A stretch of 64,000 nucleotides of DNA from assembly GCA_938002665.1 (NCBI GenBank), contig CALLAE010000009.1, positions 62,001-126,000 of the forward strand, read 5' to 3'. Made by a program: the position numbers and the translations under genes. Every line of letters begins with the position of its first letter. The stretch's first letter is position 1. Source of the stretch: an uncultured Saprospiraceae bacterium. GTDB lineage: Bacteria; Bacteroidota; Bacteroidia; Chitinophagales; Saprospiraceae. The notes under the pieces were generated by a model. The model ran no database searches. It had not been told where the DNA came from and was given only the letters and a program-made list of their open reading frames with translations. Of the stretch, positions 35,833-46,130 are shown piece after piece.

Positions 35833-37041
35833 CTAAGAGCACAACTCCTTAATGAGCCCATCAAGATTATCTGGATAAGCTGAGAAAAATTGAGACGTTT
35901 TCGATTTGAACTCAGAGAGGTCCTTTTCTACCATTTCGATAAGCTTAGTTTCTACCTCTTCTAGTCGATTGGCGATGGAGAGCATAGCCTTGGAAGCAAG
36001 AAATTGAGCCATGGGAAATTTTTCTATGTTAGGGCCACATAGTGTAGGTAAGCCATACACGAGGGGCTCTAGCACATTGTGAGGCCCCTTCTCAAAGCCT
36101 GCACCAACATAAGCCACATCACAAAATTTATATAGATATCTCAAATCTCCTATGGTATCTAGTATCACTACATCTTTCTGTGGTTTTTTTTCTTTTGAAT
36201 ATAAGGATACCTTCTCTTTTAGTAGAGACTGGAGTTTGGTTATCGTTTCTTTGTCTATGTCATGAGGTGCGAGGAGGAAGGACCAGTCTGGTTTACTGTT
36301 GATAAGTTGAGCACACATGGCAAATTCGGAAGGAATTATGGATCCTAATGCTATTCTTTTCTTTTTGCTGGTGGGCCAAGCAAAATTGTAGGCGTTCTGA
36401 GCTTTGTTGTGAAGAGTCTGCACCACTCTGGTATCTCCTAAAACCTCCGTGTTACCAAAGCCATTGTCATCGAGAATTTTATTAGAATTTTCATTGTGAC
36501 AATAGATGATTTTGCTTTTTTTAAGTAGGCTTAAGAAAGGGCGGAAGGGGGATTTGAAAAGATAGGAGTTGGGGTTGAGGTGGAGGCTCGTATAATAGTA
36601 AGGGATCTTTCTTTGACCTAGTTCCGTGAGCAGATTAAACCAGAATTCGTATTTAATAAAAATGACTTTTGAGGGCTTGATCAGATCGAGCATTTTCGCT
36701 TGATCACGGCGGGTATCTAGGGGCAGATAGATCTTTAAGAATCTAGGATCTTCAAGTTCTGTATGTGCAAATCCAGATGGGGAATGAAAACTGATAACAA
36801 ACTTGAATTCTTTTTCCTTTTTGAGTTTATCAATGATGGGCTTGGCCATTTCATATTCACCATAGGAAGCGGCATGTAGCCATATGATTTTGCTAGAACC
36901 CCAGTTATCCACAGTCGACTTGATCTTTGGATATTGCTGTTTTCTACCAGTATAAAGTTGCCTGGCTTTAGGATAGAAAGGGGAAATAAGAGCTATCAGA
37001 AAACCATATGTTCTCATTAGCCAACTGTACAGTAGGAACAT
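35833..37041 (-). CDS. waaA: 3-deoxy-D-manno-octulosonic acid transferase
   Basis: IWLHAASYGEYEMAKPII, YEFWFNLL, LGDTRV, GAGFEKGPHNVLEPLVYGLPTLCGP; start set at MFLLYSWLMRTYG rather than the track M at 37101. Confidence 0.92.
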   Translation of the reverse strand: MFLLYSWLMRTYGFLIALISPFYPKARQLYTGRKQQYPKIKSTVDNWGSSKIIWLHAASYGEYEMAKPIIDKLKKEKEFKFVISFHSPSGFAHTELEDPRFLKIYLPLDTRRDQAKMLDLIKPSKVIFIKYEFWFNLLTELGQRKIPYYYTSLHLNPNSYLFKSPFRPFLSLLKKSKIIYCHNENSNKILDDNGFGNTEVLGDTRVVQTLHNKAQNAYNFAWPTSKKKRIALGSIIPSEFAMCAQLINSKPDWSFLLAPHDIDKETITKLQSLLKEKVSLYSKEKKPQKDVVILDTIGDLRYLYKFCDVAYVGAGFEKGPHNVLEPLVYGLPTLCGPNIEKFPMAQFLASKAMLSIANRLEEVETKLIEMVEKDLSEFKSKTSQFFSAYPDNLDGLIKELCS

Positions 37042-37049
37042 AGAGGATT

Positions 37050-37868
37050 CTAATAAAATATTTCTTGAGGAGCGCCATAACTCTTTACAGGTAGATACCA
37101 CTTAGCTTCTAACCCTATAAGTATATCTAGTCTTCCCGTATCTCCTGCTAGGCCCGTGTCAAAGTTGATAGCTCTTACACTATTTGTAAAAGCCTCAGTA
37201 ATGGAAAGACCCAGAGAAAAGTTCATGGACCTGTTATTTCCTATCCGCTGATAAGTAAGTGTTTGTTTTAGGGCTGGCCCTCGGGTGCTTCTATCATAGC
37301 CTTTGAGATAATCTCCATTTAGCTGGCCAGCATTATTGGTATCATTAAGTATTCTCAGGTTGTGTTGTAGTATTCCTACACCGAGTCCTAGCGTCAATCC
37401 AGATAAGTTATTATGCTTGAATGGTAGTACTGTTTTATTGGCGTAGATACCGACATAGATACCTCTTCTCCTAAGAAACAATGTGGCAGGTGCTCCATCA
37501 TTACCTAGTACTGCTCCATTGCTTATTCTTAATGGGGCTAGCACATCTTCTTTGACTTTGTTACCAAATTGGAAATTGGATTCTAGACCTAGGAATCCTT
37601 TCATCTTGATACTGTAGAGATCTAAAGAAATGGCTGCATGGAAGTTTTGTCCAAATCTATCAGCTAAGTCTCCAGCAGGAAAGTCTATCCCATAATTGAT
37701 GCCTACAGCTAGAAAGTTATCCTGCCTTTCGATTTCTTCCTGACCATAAGAAATATGTGAGCTTAAAACTAGAAAGCCTATAAGCGAAAAAAGGATTCTC
37801 AAATGAGTAGTCAGGTGCATATGATAAATTGTTGGATGCGTTTTCTTCAGGATAAAATTAAGCATCAT
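37050..37868 (-). CDS. Hypothetical outer-membrane-type protein
   Basis: Signal peptide FSLIGFLVLSSHISYGQ and alternating beta-strand composition. Confidence 0.5.
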   Translation of the reverse strand: MMLNFILKKTHPTIYHMHLTTHLRILFSLIGFLVLSSHISYGQEEIERQDNFLAVGINYGIDFPAGDLADRFGQNFHAAISLDLYSIKMKGFLGLESNFQFGNKVKEDVLAPLRISNGAVLGNDGAPATLFLRRRGIYVGIYANKTVLPFKHNNLSGLTLGLGVGILQHNLRILNDTNNAGQLNGDYLKGYDRSTRGPALKQTLTYQRIGNNRSMNFSLGLSITEAFTNSVRAINFDTGLAGDTGRLDILIGLEAKWYLPVKSYGAPQEIFY

Positions 37869-38043
37869 ATTAACGAATTAAAATAATATATAGTCTAGCC
37901 AAGCTTTCTACCATAAGAACTTAATTGTAAAGGTTTCACTAATTCAGGAGAACTGTAAGAGAATTAGGGATTGTGAGACAATATTTCACTAATAAAACAC
38001 ATTTTTGTCTCGACGAGGAATATACCAACTAAAGGAATAGCGC

Positions 38044-39168
38044 ATGGAAATCAGAATGGTAGATCTGCAAGGGCAGTACCAGAATATCAAGGGTGAGATG
38101 GATAAGGCCATTCAGAATGTAATTAACGACTCAGCATTTATCAAGGGTAAGTATGTAAAGAGTTTCAAGGAAAATCTTGAGAAATATCTTCAAGTGAAAC
38201 ATGTGATACCTTGTGGAAATGGCACTGATGCCCTCCAGCTCGCTCTCATGGCTATGGATTATGAAAAAGGCTCGGAAGTCATTACCTCTTCATTTACTTT
38301 TGTAGCCACAGTCGAGGTGATCTGTCTCCTAGGTCTTAAGCCTGTCTTTGTGGATATAGACCCACAGACCTTCAATCTAGATGCAAGGCTCATAGAACAA
38401 GCAATTACAGAAAAAACCAAATGTATTTTACCGGTGCACCTCTTTGGCCAAGCTGCTGACATGTCCGCCATTATGGAACTTGCAAGTAGAAGAAAAATAC
38501 ATGTAATAGAAGATACTGCACAAGCTATCTCCGCTACCTACATTCATGACAACACTAGTTCTTATTGCGGAACCATAGGTGATATAGGCACCTTGTCTTT
38601 TTTTCCCTCTAAAAATCTAGGGTGCTACGGAGATGGTGGCGCTGTACTCACTAACAATGATGACCTAGCTTACAAGATGAACCTCTATGCTAATCATGGG
38701 TCACTTAAGAAGTACTATTATGAATCCATAGGAATCAATAGCCGTCTGGATGGAATGCAAGCAGCCATATTAGATGTCAAACTCAGGCATCTAGATACTT
38801 ATGTTTCTCAGAGACAAAAAGCAGCAGCTCTTTATGATGAGCTGCTAAAAGAAACAAGTCAGGTCATCACTCCTCATCGAATAGAGGCTGGCAACCATGT
38901 GTTCCATCAGTATACGATCAGGATACATGACCATAGAGATAAAATAACTGCTGCCTTCAAAGAGAAAGGCATACCATTTGGAATTTATTATCCTGAACCC
39001 CTTCATAAACAAGGTATTTACACAAAATTTGCAAGAGATACCACTGCTCTTCCTGAAACTGATAGAGCATGCAAAGAAGTACTTTCCTTACCTATGCACA
39101 CTGAATTGACTGCGGAAATGCAGGGTTTTGTCTGTGACACTATCAAAAATACCCTTCAGGACTGTTAA
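38044..39168 (+). CDS. DegT/DnrJ/EryC1/StrS aminotransferase family
   Basis: VIPCGNGTDALQLALMAM, EDTAQAISATY, SFFPSKNLGCYGDGGAV, NSRLDGMQAAIL. Confidence 0.93.
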   Translation: MEIRMVDLQGQYQNIKGEMDKAIQNVINDSAFIKGKYVKSFKENLEKYLQVKHVIPCGNGTDALQLALMAMDYEKGSEVITSSFTFVATVEVICLLGLKPVFVDIDPQTFNLDARLIEQAITEKTKCILPVHLFGQAADMSAIMELASRRKIHVIEDTAQAISATYIHDNTSSYCGTIGDIGTLSFFPSKNLGCYGDGGAVLTNNDDLAYKMNLYANHGSLKKYYYESIGINSRLDGMQAAILDVKLRHLDTYVSQRQKAAALYDELLKETSQVITPHRIEAGNHVFHQYTIRIHDHRDKITAAFKEKGIPFGIYYPEPLHKQGIYTKFARDTTALPETDRACKEVLSLPMHTELTAEMQGFVCDTIKNTLQDC

Positions 39169-39267
39169 CATTCTTCATCGAGGGTACAAAGAGTATCTAT
39201 ATTATTTGTAGTCTCCGCACTATAGCTTAGTTTTACATATTAAATTTTTTTTAATGTGATAAGTTAT

Positions 39268-42000
39268 ATGCGTATCAGGTTACTATTCATATTCTCCCTT
39301 TTATGTTTGTTCATAGCTCCTGAGCTAGTGGCTCAAAATGTTTTTATCAACAAGGAGAAGATTATGGAAGAGCTAGACAAGAGAGGTCTAGAATACAGCA
39401 AGGTAGAAGCTGCTCTAAATGAGAAGGGTATAGATCTTAAGTTTATAGATCAGTCTAATATTACCCAAGAGCAAATCAATGTCATCCAGGAGGTTATACT
39501 AGAGATGGAAGCAGAGCAAGCAAAGTTAGAAGATGAGGAAGACGAGGAAGGAGAAAAATCTGATGACGAAAAAGAACTTGACGAAGATGAAATGGAAAAG
39601 GATAGTCTTGATCTAGAGGGTGAGCTAGATGAGGAGCTCAAAGAGGAGGAACTACCAGAGATTACCATCTTTGGACAGGGACTATTCAGAAATAAAGTCC
39701 TACAAGTACAACCAAGATCAGAAGAGCTCAAGGCACCGGATTCTTATGTAATAGGGCCTGGTGACGATCTGGCTATTTCTGCGTGGGGTAGATCACAGTT
39801 TGATCATGAGTATAGGGTAGGTAGTGATGGTTATATCCGTATTCTAGAAGATCGAAAACGCGTTTTTGTAAAAGGACTCACTTTAGGTTCTGCAAGAGAA
39901 AAACTCTTCAAAGTTTTTTCTAAATCTTATTACTTTAATTCTGGAGAATTTGATGTTTCTCTTAACTATTCCAGAACAGTCAAAGTCAGTATATACGGCG
40001 AGGTAGCAGGCACTCAAGGAACCTTTGCCATTCCAGCTTTCAATTCTGCCTTTAATGCCCTGGCAGCCGTCCATGGAACTAATGATATAGGGAGTCTTAG
40101 GAAAATACAATTGAGAAAAGCCAGTGGTGACACCAAGCTGATGGATATCTATGCTTTCATGGCTAATCCTGCTATAGCTAGTAACTATTATCTAGAGGAA
40201 AATGATATCATCGTTGTACCAGTTGCGGAAAAAATTATAAATCTGGAGGGTGCTGTAAGACGACCTTATAAGTATGAACTTATAGATAGAGAAGGCTTGC
40301 GAGAGCTATTGACTTATTCTGGAGGCTTTGCAGAAAATGCTTTTCAGAAGAAGATTCAGATACATCGTTTTGAAGACGATGGAAAGAAAATTCTAGATGT
40401 AGACTGGAGAGAATATGAGAGGGCTAATAGGAACTTTGAGTTATTCCACGGAGATCATGTTATCGTAGAAGAAATAGAAACAGAGTACAATAACTTTGTG
40501 GAGATAATAGGAGAGGTATCTAAACCGGGTATCTTTCAGAGAAGCACTGGTATGAAAATCGCAGATCTCATCAAAAAAGCTGGGGTGACTGAATTATCTA
40601 GTACTGGCATCGTGTATCTGACTAGAGATAATTATGATGGTACCTTTGAGTACAAGAAATTGAATCTGGAAGCTATTCTTAATAACAAAAGTAGTACGGA
40701 AAATTTATTGCTTAAGGATAGGGATAAGATAGAGATATGGGCCAAGGGGAGATTTAAAGACGAGATAGAAATAGCGATAGATGGTGCAGTGAGATTTCCA
40801 GGGAAGTTTCCTTATGATACTGGTAAGACAATGAAAGTCAGAGATGCCATAACTCTGGCTGGAGGACTGCGAAGAGATGCTTCTAACTTTGCTATTATCC
40901 ATAGAAATGATCCGCTTAATCCTAAAGTCAAATCATATAAGACCATCAATAATCTAGAAGAGCTTTTAGATGGGACTGATATGGAAGGTAATTTCATACT
41001 GGACCCCTATGACAGTCTTGTGGTGAAATCCAAGAATACTTTTTTAGAAGAGAGCTATGTCAGGATAGAAGGAGCTGTAAATGCACCTGGAGAATACCAA
41101 TATGGGCAGAATATGAGCATCAAAGATCTGATGACTCTAGCGGGAGGATTTAAGATGGCAGCGTCTACAAACAATATAGAAATATCTAGAGTTATAATAC
41201 ATAATAACGAACCTACCACTACTGTAGTTGCGAACTTAGAAATGGATAGAAATTTCGATGTAATCAGTAGTGGGGCAGATGGTGATTACAGACTGGAGCC
41301 TTATGATAATATTGCCGTCCGATATATAAAAGAATTTGAGCTACAACGTAGGGTCTTTCTAGAAGGAGAAGTACACTTTCCAGGTCCATATGCGATCTCC
41401 AAAGAGAATGAAAAAATCTTATCGATCTTAGAAAGGGCAGGAGGCCTAACAGATGAGGCCTTCCCCTCTGGCGCTACTCTAGAGCGGAACGATCAGGAAT
41501 ATGGAAATGTTGTAATCAAACTGGAAGAGATAATTAAGAATCCTATCTCAGAATTTAATTTTCATGTCAAAAACGGGGATAGAATCTTTGTACCAAAGAT
41601 TAAAGAATTTGTTACTGTCAGGGGTGCAACTAGGGCTTATGAGGCTGTAGGCGAGGATAAGATAAATGAAGGAAATGAAATACATGTACCTTTCCATAGA
41701 AATAAGGATGCCATGTACTATATCAATGAGTACGCTGGCGGACTGCATGAGTCTGCTGATAAGGCAAAGATCTTTGTAGAACATGCTAATGGAGAAATCA
41801 AAAGACCTACTCAAGGCTTTCTGAGAAAACGATTCCCAAAGGTCTACAGAGGCTCAGAAATAACAGTAGGCTTTAAGTCCTTCGATAAAAACGAAGAAGA
41901 TCAAAAGTCCAATGTAGACTGGACCAAAGTATTAGGAGACTCTGTGGCACAAGCCATGAGTATTTTGACCTTGATCCTACTGATAGGAAGAATAGAGTAA
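39268..42000 (+). CDS. Large multi-SLBB polysaccharide export-like protein (Wza/OtnA-type)
   Basis: YVIGPGDDLAISAWGRSQFDHEYRVGSDGYI; repeated VxxxGxVxxPGxxxY/F SLBB motifs; C-terminal TM. Confidence 0.85.
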   Translation: MRIRLLFIFSLLCLFIAPELVAQNVFINKEKIMEELDKRGLEYSKVEAALNEKGIDLKFIDQSNITQEQINVIQEVILEMEAEQAKLEDEEDEEGEKSDDEKELDEDEMEKDSLDLEGELDEELKEEELPEITIFGQGLFRNKVLQVQPRSEELKAPDSYVIGPGDDLAISAWGRSQFDHEYRVGSDGYIRILEDRKRVFVKGLTLGSAREKLFKVFSKSYYFNSGEFDVSLNYSRTVKVSIYGEVAGTQGTFAIPAFNSAFNALAAVHGTNDIGSLRKIQLRKASGDTKLMDIYAFMANPAIASNYYLEENDIIVVPVAEKIINLEGAVRRPYKYELIDREGLRELLTYSGGFAENAFQKKIQIHRFEDDGKKILDVDWREYERANRNFELFHGDHVIVEEIETEYNNFVEIIGEVSKPGIFQRSTGMKIADLIKKAGVTELSSTGIVYLTRDNYDGTFEYKKLNLEAILNNKSSTENLLLKDRDKIEIWAKGRFKDEIEIAIDGAVRFPGKFPYDTGKTMKVRDAITLAGGLRRDASNFAIIHRNDPLNPKVKSYKTINNLEELLDGTDMEGNFILDPYDSLVVKSKNTFLEESYVRIEGAVNAPGEYQYGQNMSIKDLMTLAGGFKMAASTNNIEISRVIIHNNEPTTTVVANLEMDRNFDVISSGADGDYRLEPYDNIAVRYIKEFELQRRVFLEGEVHFPGPYAISKENEKILSILERAGGLTDEAFPSGATLERNDQEYGNVVIKLEEIIKNPISEFNFHVKNGDRIFVPKIKEFVTVRGATRAYEAVGEDKINEGNEIHVPFHRNKDAMYYINEYAGGLHESADKAKIFVEHANGEIKRPTQGFLRKRFPKVYRGSEITVGFKSFDKNEEDQKSNVDWTKVLGDSVAQAMSILTLILLIGRIE

Positions 42001-42021
42001 GGTAAGCAGATCGATAAAGAT

Positions 42022-43221
42022 CTAGCTCACTGCAGCTATCCCAGGCAATTTTTTTCCTTCTAAAAATTCTAGGAGGGCTCCACCACCAGTAGAGATAAAA
42101 CTAACATCTTCTGCTAGACCTGACTTGTTAATCGCAGAGACGGAATCACCACCACCGATCAAAGTAAAAGCACCAGTCTTAGTTGTGTCCGCTACAGCCT
42201 GAGCTATACTAAAAGTCCCTTTGGCAAAGTTCTCAAACTCAAATACACCTAAAGGTCCATTCCACAGAACTGTACTGGATTCTAAGATCACTTTCTTATA
42301 TGTTTCTATTGCTTCTGGCCCTACATCTAGTCCCATCCACCCATCTGGTATCTCCATGGTAGGACAGACTTTCCTTTCTGCATCATTAGCAAAACCACTG
42401 GCAATCGTTGTATCTTGAGGTAGGTACAAGTCCACATTTCTTTCCCGCGCCTTCTCTATCAGTTCTCGTGCTAGGTCTAGATAGTCTAGCTCTACTAAAG
42501 AATCTCCTATAGTTCCATGCTTGGCTTTAGCAAAGGTGTAAGTCATGCCCCCGCCGATAAGGATGTTATCACAGAAGTCTAGCAGTTTTTCTATGAGTTG
42601 GATTTTATCTGAGACTTTTGCACCGCCGAGTATAGCCGTGAATGGCCTAGCTGGGCTATTGAGAACTTTCTTGGCATTATTTATTTCCGTCTCCATCAGC
42701 AAGCCTAGCCCTTTCTCGTCAGCTTCGAAGTGCTTAGCTACAGTAGTGGTGGAGGCATGCGCTCTGTGAGCAGCACCAAAGGCATCATTGATAAAGACAT
42801 CAGCAAGTTTAGCCAGCTTAGCGCCTAGCTCTTCGTCACCACTTTTTTCTCCTTTTTCAAATCTAGTATTCTCCAGCACTAAGACCTGTCCAGGCATGAG
42901 GGCAAGTGCCTTATCAAAAGCGTCAGGCCCTACGGTGTCAGAAGCAAATATTACTTCTTGGTCTAGTAAGTCTGACAGATGTTTTACTAGATGTCTAAGG
43001 CTGAATTTTTCAACATTGATACTGCCGTCTTCCTTCTTTTTCTTCTGCGGTCTGCCTAGGTGAGACATTAGAATTACAGAAGCACCTTCTGACAATACTT
43101 GCTGTATAGTAGGTAGTGCTTTTTGCATTCTAGTATCATCGGTTATCTCATGTTCTTTATTCAGTGGAACATTAAAATCAACTCTTATCAGTACCTTTTT
43201 GCCCTTCAGATCTTTGACCAT
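42022..43221 (-). CDS. pgk: Phosphoglycerate kinase
   Basis: KKVLIRVDFNVPL, SHLGRP, LENTRFEKGEKSGD, AILGGAKVSDKI, GGGDSVSAI. Confidence 0.97.
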   Translation of the reverse strand: MVKDLKGKKVLIRVDFNVPLNKEHEITDDTRMQKALPTIQQVLSEGASVILMSHLGRPQKKKKEDGSINVEKFSLRHLVKHLSDLLDQEVIFASDTVGPDAFDKALALMPGQVLVLENTRFEKGEKSGDEELGAKLAKLADVFINDAFGAAHRAHASTTTVAKHFEADEKGLGLLMETEINNAKKVLNSPARPFTAILGGAKVSDKIQLIEKLLDFCDNILIGGGMTYTFAKAKHGTIGDSLVELDYLDLARELIEKARERNVDLYLPQDTTIASGFANDAERKVCPTMEIPDGWMGLDVGPEAIETYKKVILESSTVLWNGPLGVFEFENFAKGTFSIAQAVADTTKTGAFTLIGGGDSVSAINKSGLAEDVSFISTGGGALLEFLEGKKLPGIAAVS

Positions 43222-43239
43222 TTTATCTTTTTGAATGAA

Positions 43240-43266
43240 AAAAAGCCGACTACTTAGTCGGCTTTT
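43240..43266 (-). terminator. Intrinsic terminator downstream of gap
   Basis: aaaagccgacta-ct-tagtcggctttt. Confidence 0.8.
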
Positions 43267-43288
43267 AATGGAATATTTTGATTTTTTA

Positions 43289-44284
43289 CTACTTCACTTT
43301 GGTTGCCAGCTCTGCTAACCTAGCTGAGAAGCCTGCCTCATTATCATACCATGAGACTAATTTGATTAATCTACCATTGACCTTAGTTAGACCAGAATCA
43401 AAGATGGATGAGTGCTGGTTTCCGATAATATCTGAAGAAACGATAGGGTCTTCTACATATTCTAGGATACCTTTCAAGGCTTTTTTAGAATACTTTTTGA
43501 AAGTGTTATTCACTTTTTCTACAGTGACATCTTTGTTGACTAAGATATTTAACTCTACTAGGGAACCCGTTATAACAGGTACTCTGAGAGCCATCGCGAA
43601 TAGCTTGCCCTCTAGTCCATCTACAACTTTTGTTACTGCGACAGCTGCACCTGTAGAAGTAGGAATGATATTAACTGCGGCTGCTCTCGCTCTTCTAAGA
43701 TCCGCATGAGGAGCATCCTGTAATCTCTGGTCGCCAGTATAACCATGTATGGTTGTCATAGACCCTTGGACTAGCCCCCAGTTTTCTTGCACAACTTTCA
43801 TCAGTGGCGCTAGGCAGTTAGTAGTACAAGACGCATTAGATATGATTTTGTCTTTTTTTGTTATGACAGAATCATTAACTCCTAGTACGACTGTTTTTAT
43901 GCCATCTCCTTTTCCTGGTGCGGAGATAAGTACCTTTTTAGCTCCTGCCTTGAGGTGGAGTCCTGCACTTTCTTTATTTCTAAATATCCCTGTGCATTCT
44001 AGCACCACGTCCACTTTGTTCTTTTTCCAAGGAAGATCTTTAGGATTTCTGATGGCTGTCGCTAGAATTTTCTTTCTACCTACTATCAGATGCGTATCTG
44101 TGGCAGCTACCTTACCATCAAAGGCACCGTGAGCAGTATCATACTTTAGTAGGTGAGCAAGGGTTTGATTGTCTGTGAGGTCATTGATTGCAACAACTTC
44201 TACTCTTCGGTCTTTAAGAAGATTCCTGAAAGTTAATCTGCCTATTCTTCCAAAGCCATTAATTGCTATTCTGGTCTTAGCCAT
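43289..44284 (-). CDS. gap: Type I glyceraldehyde-3-phosphate dehydrogenase
   Basis: IAINGFGRIGRLTFRN; SNASCTTNCLAPL; active-site Cys. Confidence 0.97.
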   Translation of the reverse strand: MAKTRIAINGFGRIGRLTFRNLLKDRRVEVVAINDLTDNQTLAHLLKYDTAHGAFDGKVAATDTHLIVGRKKILATAIRNPKDLPWKKNKVDVVLECTGIFRNKESAGLHLKAGAKKVLISAPGKGDGIKTVVLGVNDSVITKKDKIISNASCTTNCLAPLMKVVQENWGLVQGSMTTIHGYTGDQRLQDAPHADLRRARAAAVNIIPTSTGAAVAVTKVVDGLEGKLFAMALRVPVITGSLVELNILVNKDVTVEKVNNTFKKYSKKALKGILEYVEDPIVSSDIIGNQHSSIFDSGLTKVNGRLIKLVSWYDNEAGFSARLAELATKVK

Positions 44285-44382
44285 ATTAGTGATTTGTTAA
44301 TTAAAATTTTGGCAAAAATAAGAAAGGCATGGGAATAATGTTTTCCACAAGGTAAGTCACTTCTGTTTTAGCTATCTTACTG

Positions 44383-45048
44383 TTACATCTTTAGTTGCTC
44401 AAAGGAATGAAAAGCGGTATAAGATTTACCTAAGCTGTTGTCAGTATAGCTAGAGGGTCCCTCTGGTAGATAATACAATACATCCATTTTTGCTTTTATA
44501 GCAGCCTCCACGCCATGGATTGTGTCTTCTATGACGATGCATCGGTTAGCTGAGGTATTCATTTTCTTTGCGGCCATTAAGAATAGATCTGGCTCAGGCT
44601 TCCACTTCTGGATATCCCAGGCCGAGAACATGTTATCATTTTGGAAATGCTTAAGGAGTCCTGTGATACGCAGAGTCTCTAGCATCTTTTCTCTAGGGCC
44701 ATTGGAGGCAACACAGATTGGGGCGGTGGTTTTTTCTAAGAATTGAGGGACACCAGCAATAGGCTTGAGGTGTTTTTCAAATTCGACCAGTACTCGTTTT
44801 CTGAATGACTTTTCAAAATCGAAGTCAAGACTTCTACCTAGCGCTTTTTCGATATATGTTGTTATGTATCCAAAAGAAGTACCTACAAACTCTGAAAAAG
44901 CTGCTTCATTAGTAATAGCAATGCCCAGCTCTCTGATCATTTCTGCTATTGTGGTATTGGACAATTTCTCGCTATCCACTAAGGTGCCATCACAATCCAA
45001 GATAATTAGTTGGTAACTACTGATATCTATTTCTTCTTTTGTCTCCAT
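44383..45048 (-). CDS. HAD-superfamily hydrolase (beta-phosphoglucomutase-like)
   Basis: IILDCDGTLVDSEKLSNTT; VIEDTIHGVEAA. Confidence 0.88.
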   Translation of the reverse strand: METKEEIDISSYQLIILDCDGTLVDSEKLSNTTIAEMIRELGIAITNEAAFSEFVGTSFGYITTYIEKALGRSLDFDFEKSFRKRVLVEFEKHLKPIAGVPQFLEKTTAPICVASNGPREKMLETLRITGLLKHFQNDNMFSAWDIQKWKPEPDLFLMAAKKMNTSANRCIVIEDTIHGVEAAIKAKMDVLYYLPEGPSSYTDNSLGKSYTAFHSFEQLKM

Positions 45049-45119
45049 GACGATGAGTTGGTAAAGTGCAAAGTTGGCAAATAAACTAACTTTGAGCCCA
45101 TAGTTACTAATCTATAAAG

Positions 45120-46130
45120 ATGAAGAATACATTAATTCTCCTGTTAATCATGTTGGCTCTATTAGCTGGTTATTTTTTAATGGGGGAGAAAGAGGAGACA
45201 AAGAGCTCTGTCAGGATAGAAGATAGGGAGTTTATACTGAAAGATCCTGATGCGGCAAAAACAATAACTATAGAGACAAAGGGAAGACCCATTGTTCATC
45301 TTTCGGAAACAAAGGATGGATGGTACATTAATAATAGGCACAAAGCCAATCAAAGGATAGTGCAGAATATGCTCACTACACTTAGTAAAATGACCATACT
45401 GTATATCCCTACCAAAGCGGCGGCTGAAACTGCTAAGAACAGAATGCAGATGCATGGAATAGAGATTAAGACTTTTGATAAAAATGGGGAAGTACTTACG
45501 GAATTCACTTTGGGCACTAACACTTCGATAGAAAATGGCACCTTTTGTCTGAAAAAAGGAGCAGACCAGGTCTATGTGATGAGCCTGCCTGCAATGGAAG
45601 GCGGTATTAGAAATTTCTTCACTCAGAATCATGAGGAGCTGAGGGATATGACCATTTTCGCCTACAAGCCTAATAACATTCGGAAAGTAACCGTGGACTA
45701 CCCAAAAGATGTCAAAAACTCATTCTCTATAAAACGTAATGGTACTGCACTGGAATTATCTTCGCCTACGCAGATGAGTGGCCAGGTAGCTAATCAGAAT
45801 ATCATGGATGCCTACCTCAAAGATTTCCATAACTTACAATCAGAGTTTATTCAGAATGATCATATCTTCAAGGATACCATCTCTACCTTCATTCCTTTTA
45901 TGGAGCTCACCATTGAGACTCTTGAAAATCCACCTTTGAAGTGTCAGATATACCCTACAAGAGATATGATGAATAGTAGAATAAATACCAGATCAGTAGA
46001 CGATCTGACACTACAGCATGAAGGATATTTTCTCAACACAAATAGGGGAGATTTCTACATGGTTCAGGGTAGATTGTTCAATAAGTTTTTGAAAAAAGTA
46101 TCTTACTTTTACGAAAAACCTACTGGTTGA
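45120..46130 (+). CDS. DUF4340-like membrane-anchored protein
   Basis: N-terminal TM LILLLIMLALLAGYFL; DAAKTITIETKGRPIVHLSETKDGWYINNRHKANQRIVQNML. Confidence 0.6.
   Translation: MKNTLILLLIMLALLAGYFLMGEKEETKSSVRIEDREFILKDPDAAKTITIETKGRPIVHLSETKDGWYINNRHKANQRIVQNMLTTLSKMTILYIPTKAAAETAKNRMQMHGIEIKTFDKNGEVLTEFTLGTNTSIENGTFCLKKGADQVYVMSLPAMEGGIRNFFTQNHEELRDMTIFAYKPNNIRKVTVDYPKDVKNSFSIKRNGTALELSSPTQMSGQVANQNIMDAYLKDFHNLQSEFIQNDHIFKDTISTFIPFMELTIETLENPPLKCQIYPTRDMMNSRINTRSVDDLTLQHEGYFLNTNRGDFYMVQGRLFNKFLKKVSYFYEKPTG

Noticed and set aside
39450-39731. Serine-rich 93 aa ORF on the minus strand
   Set aside because: Antisense of the GAA/GAT-rich acidic stretch of the SLBB gene; composition artefact.
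42221-44132. Several plus-strand ORFs over pgk and gap
   Set aside because: Antisense shadows of conserved glycolytic genes.
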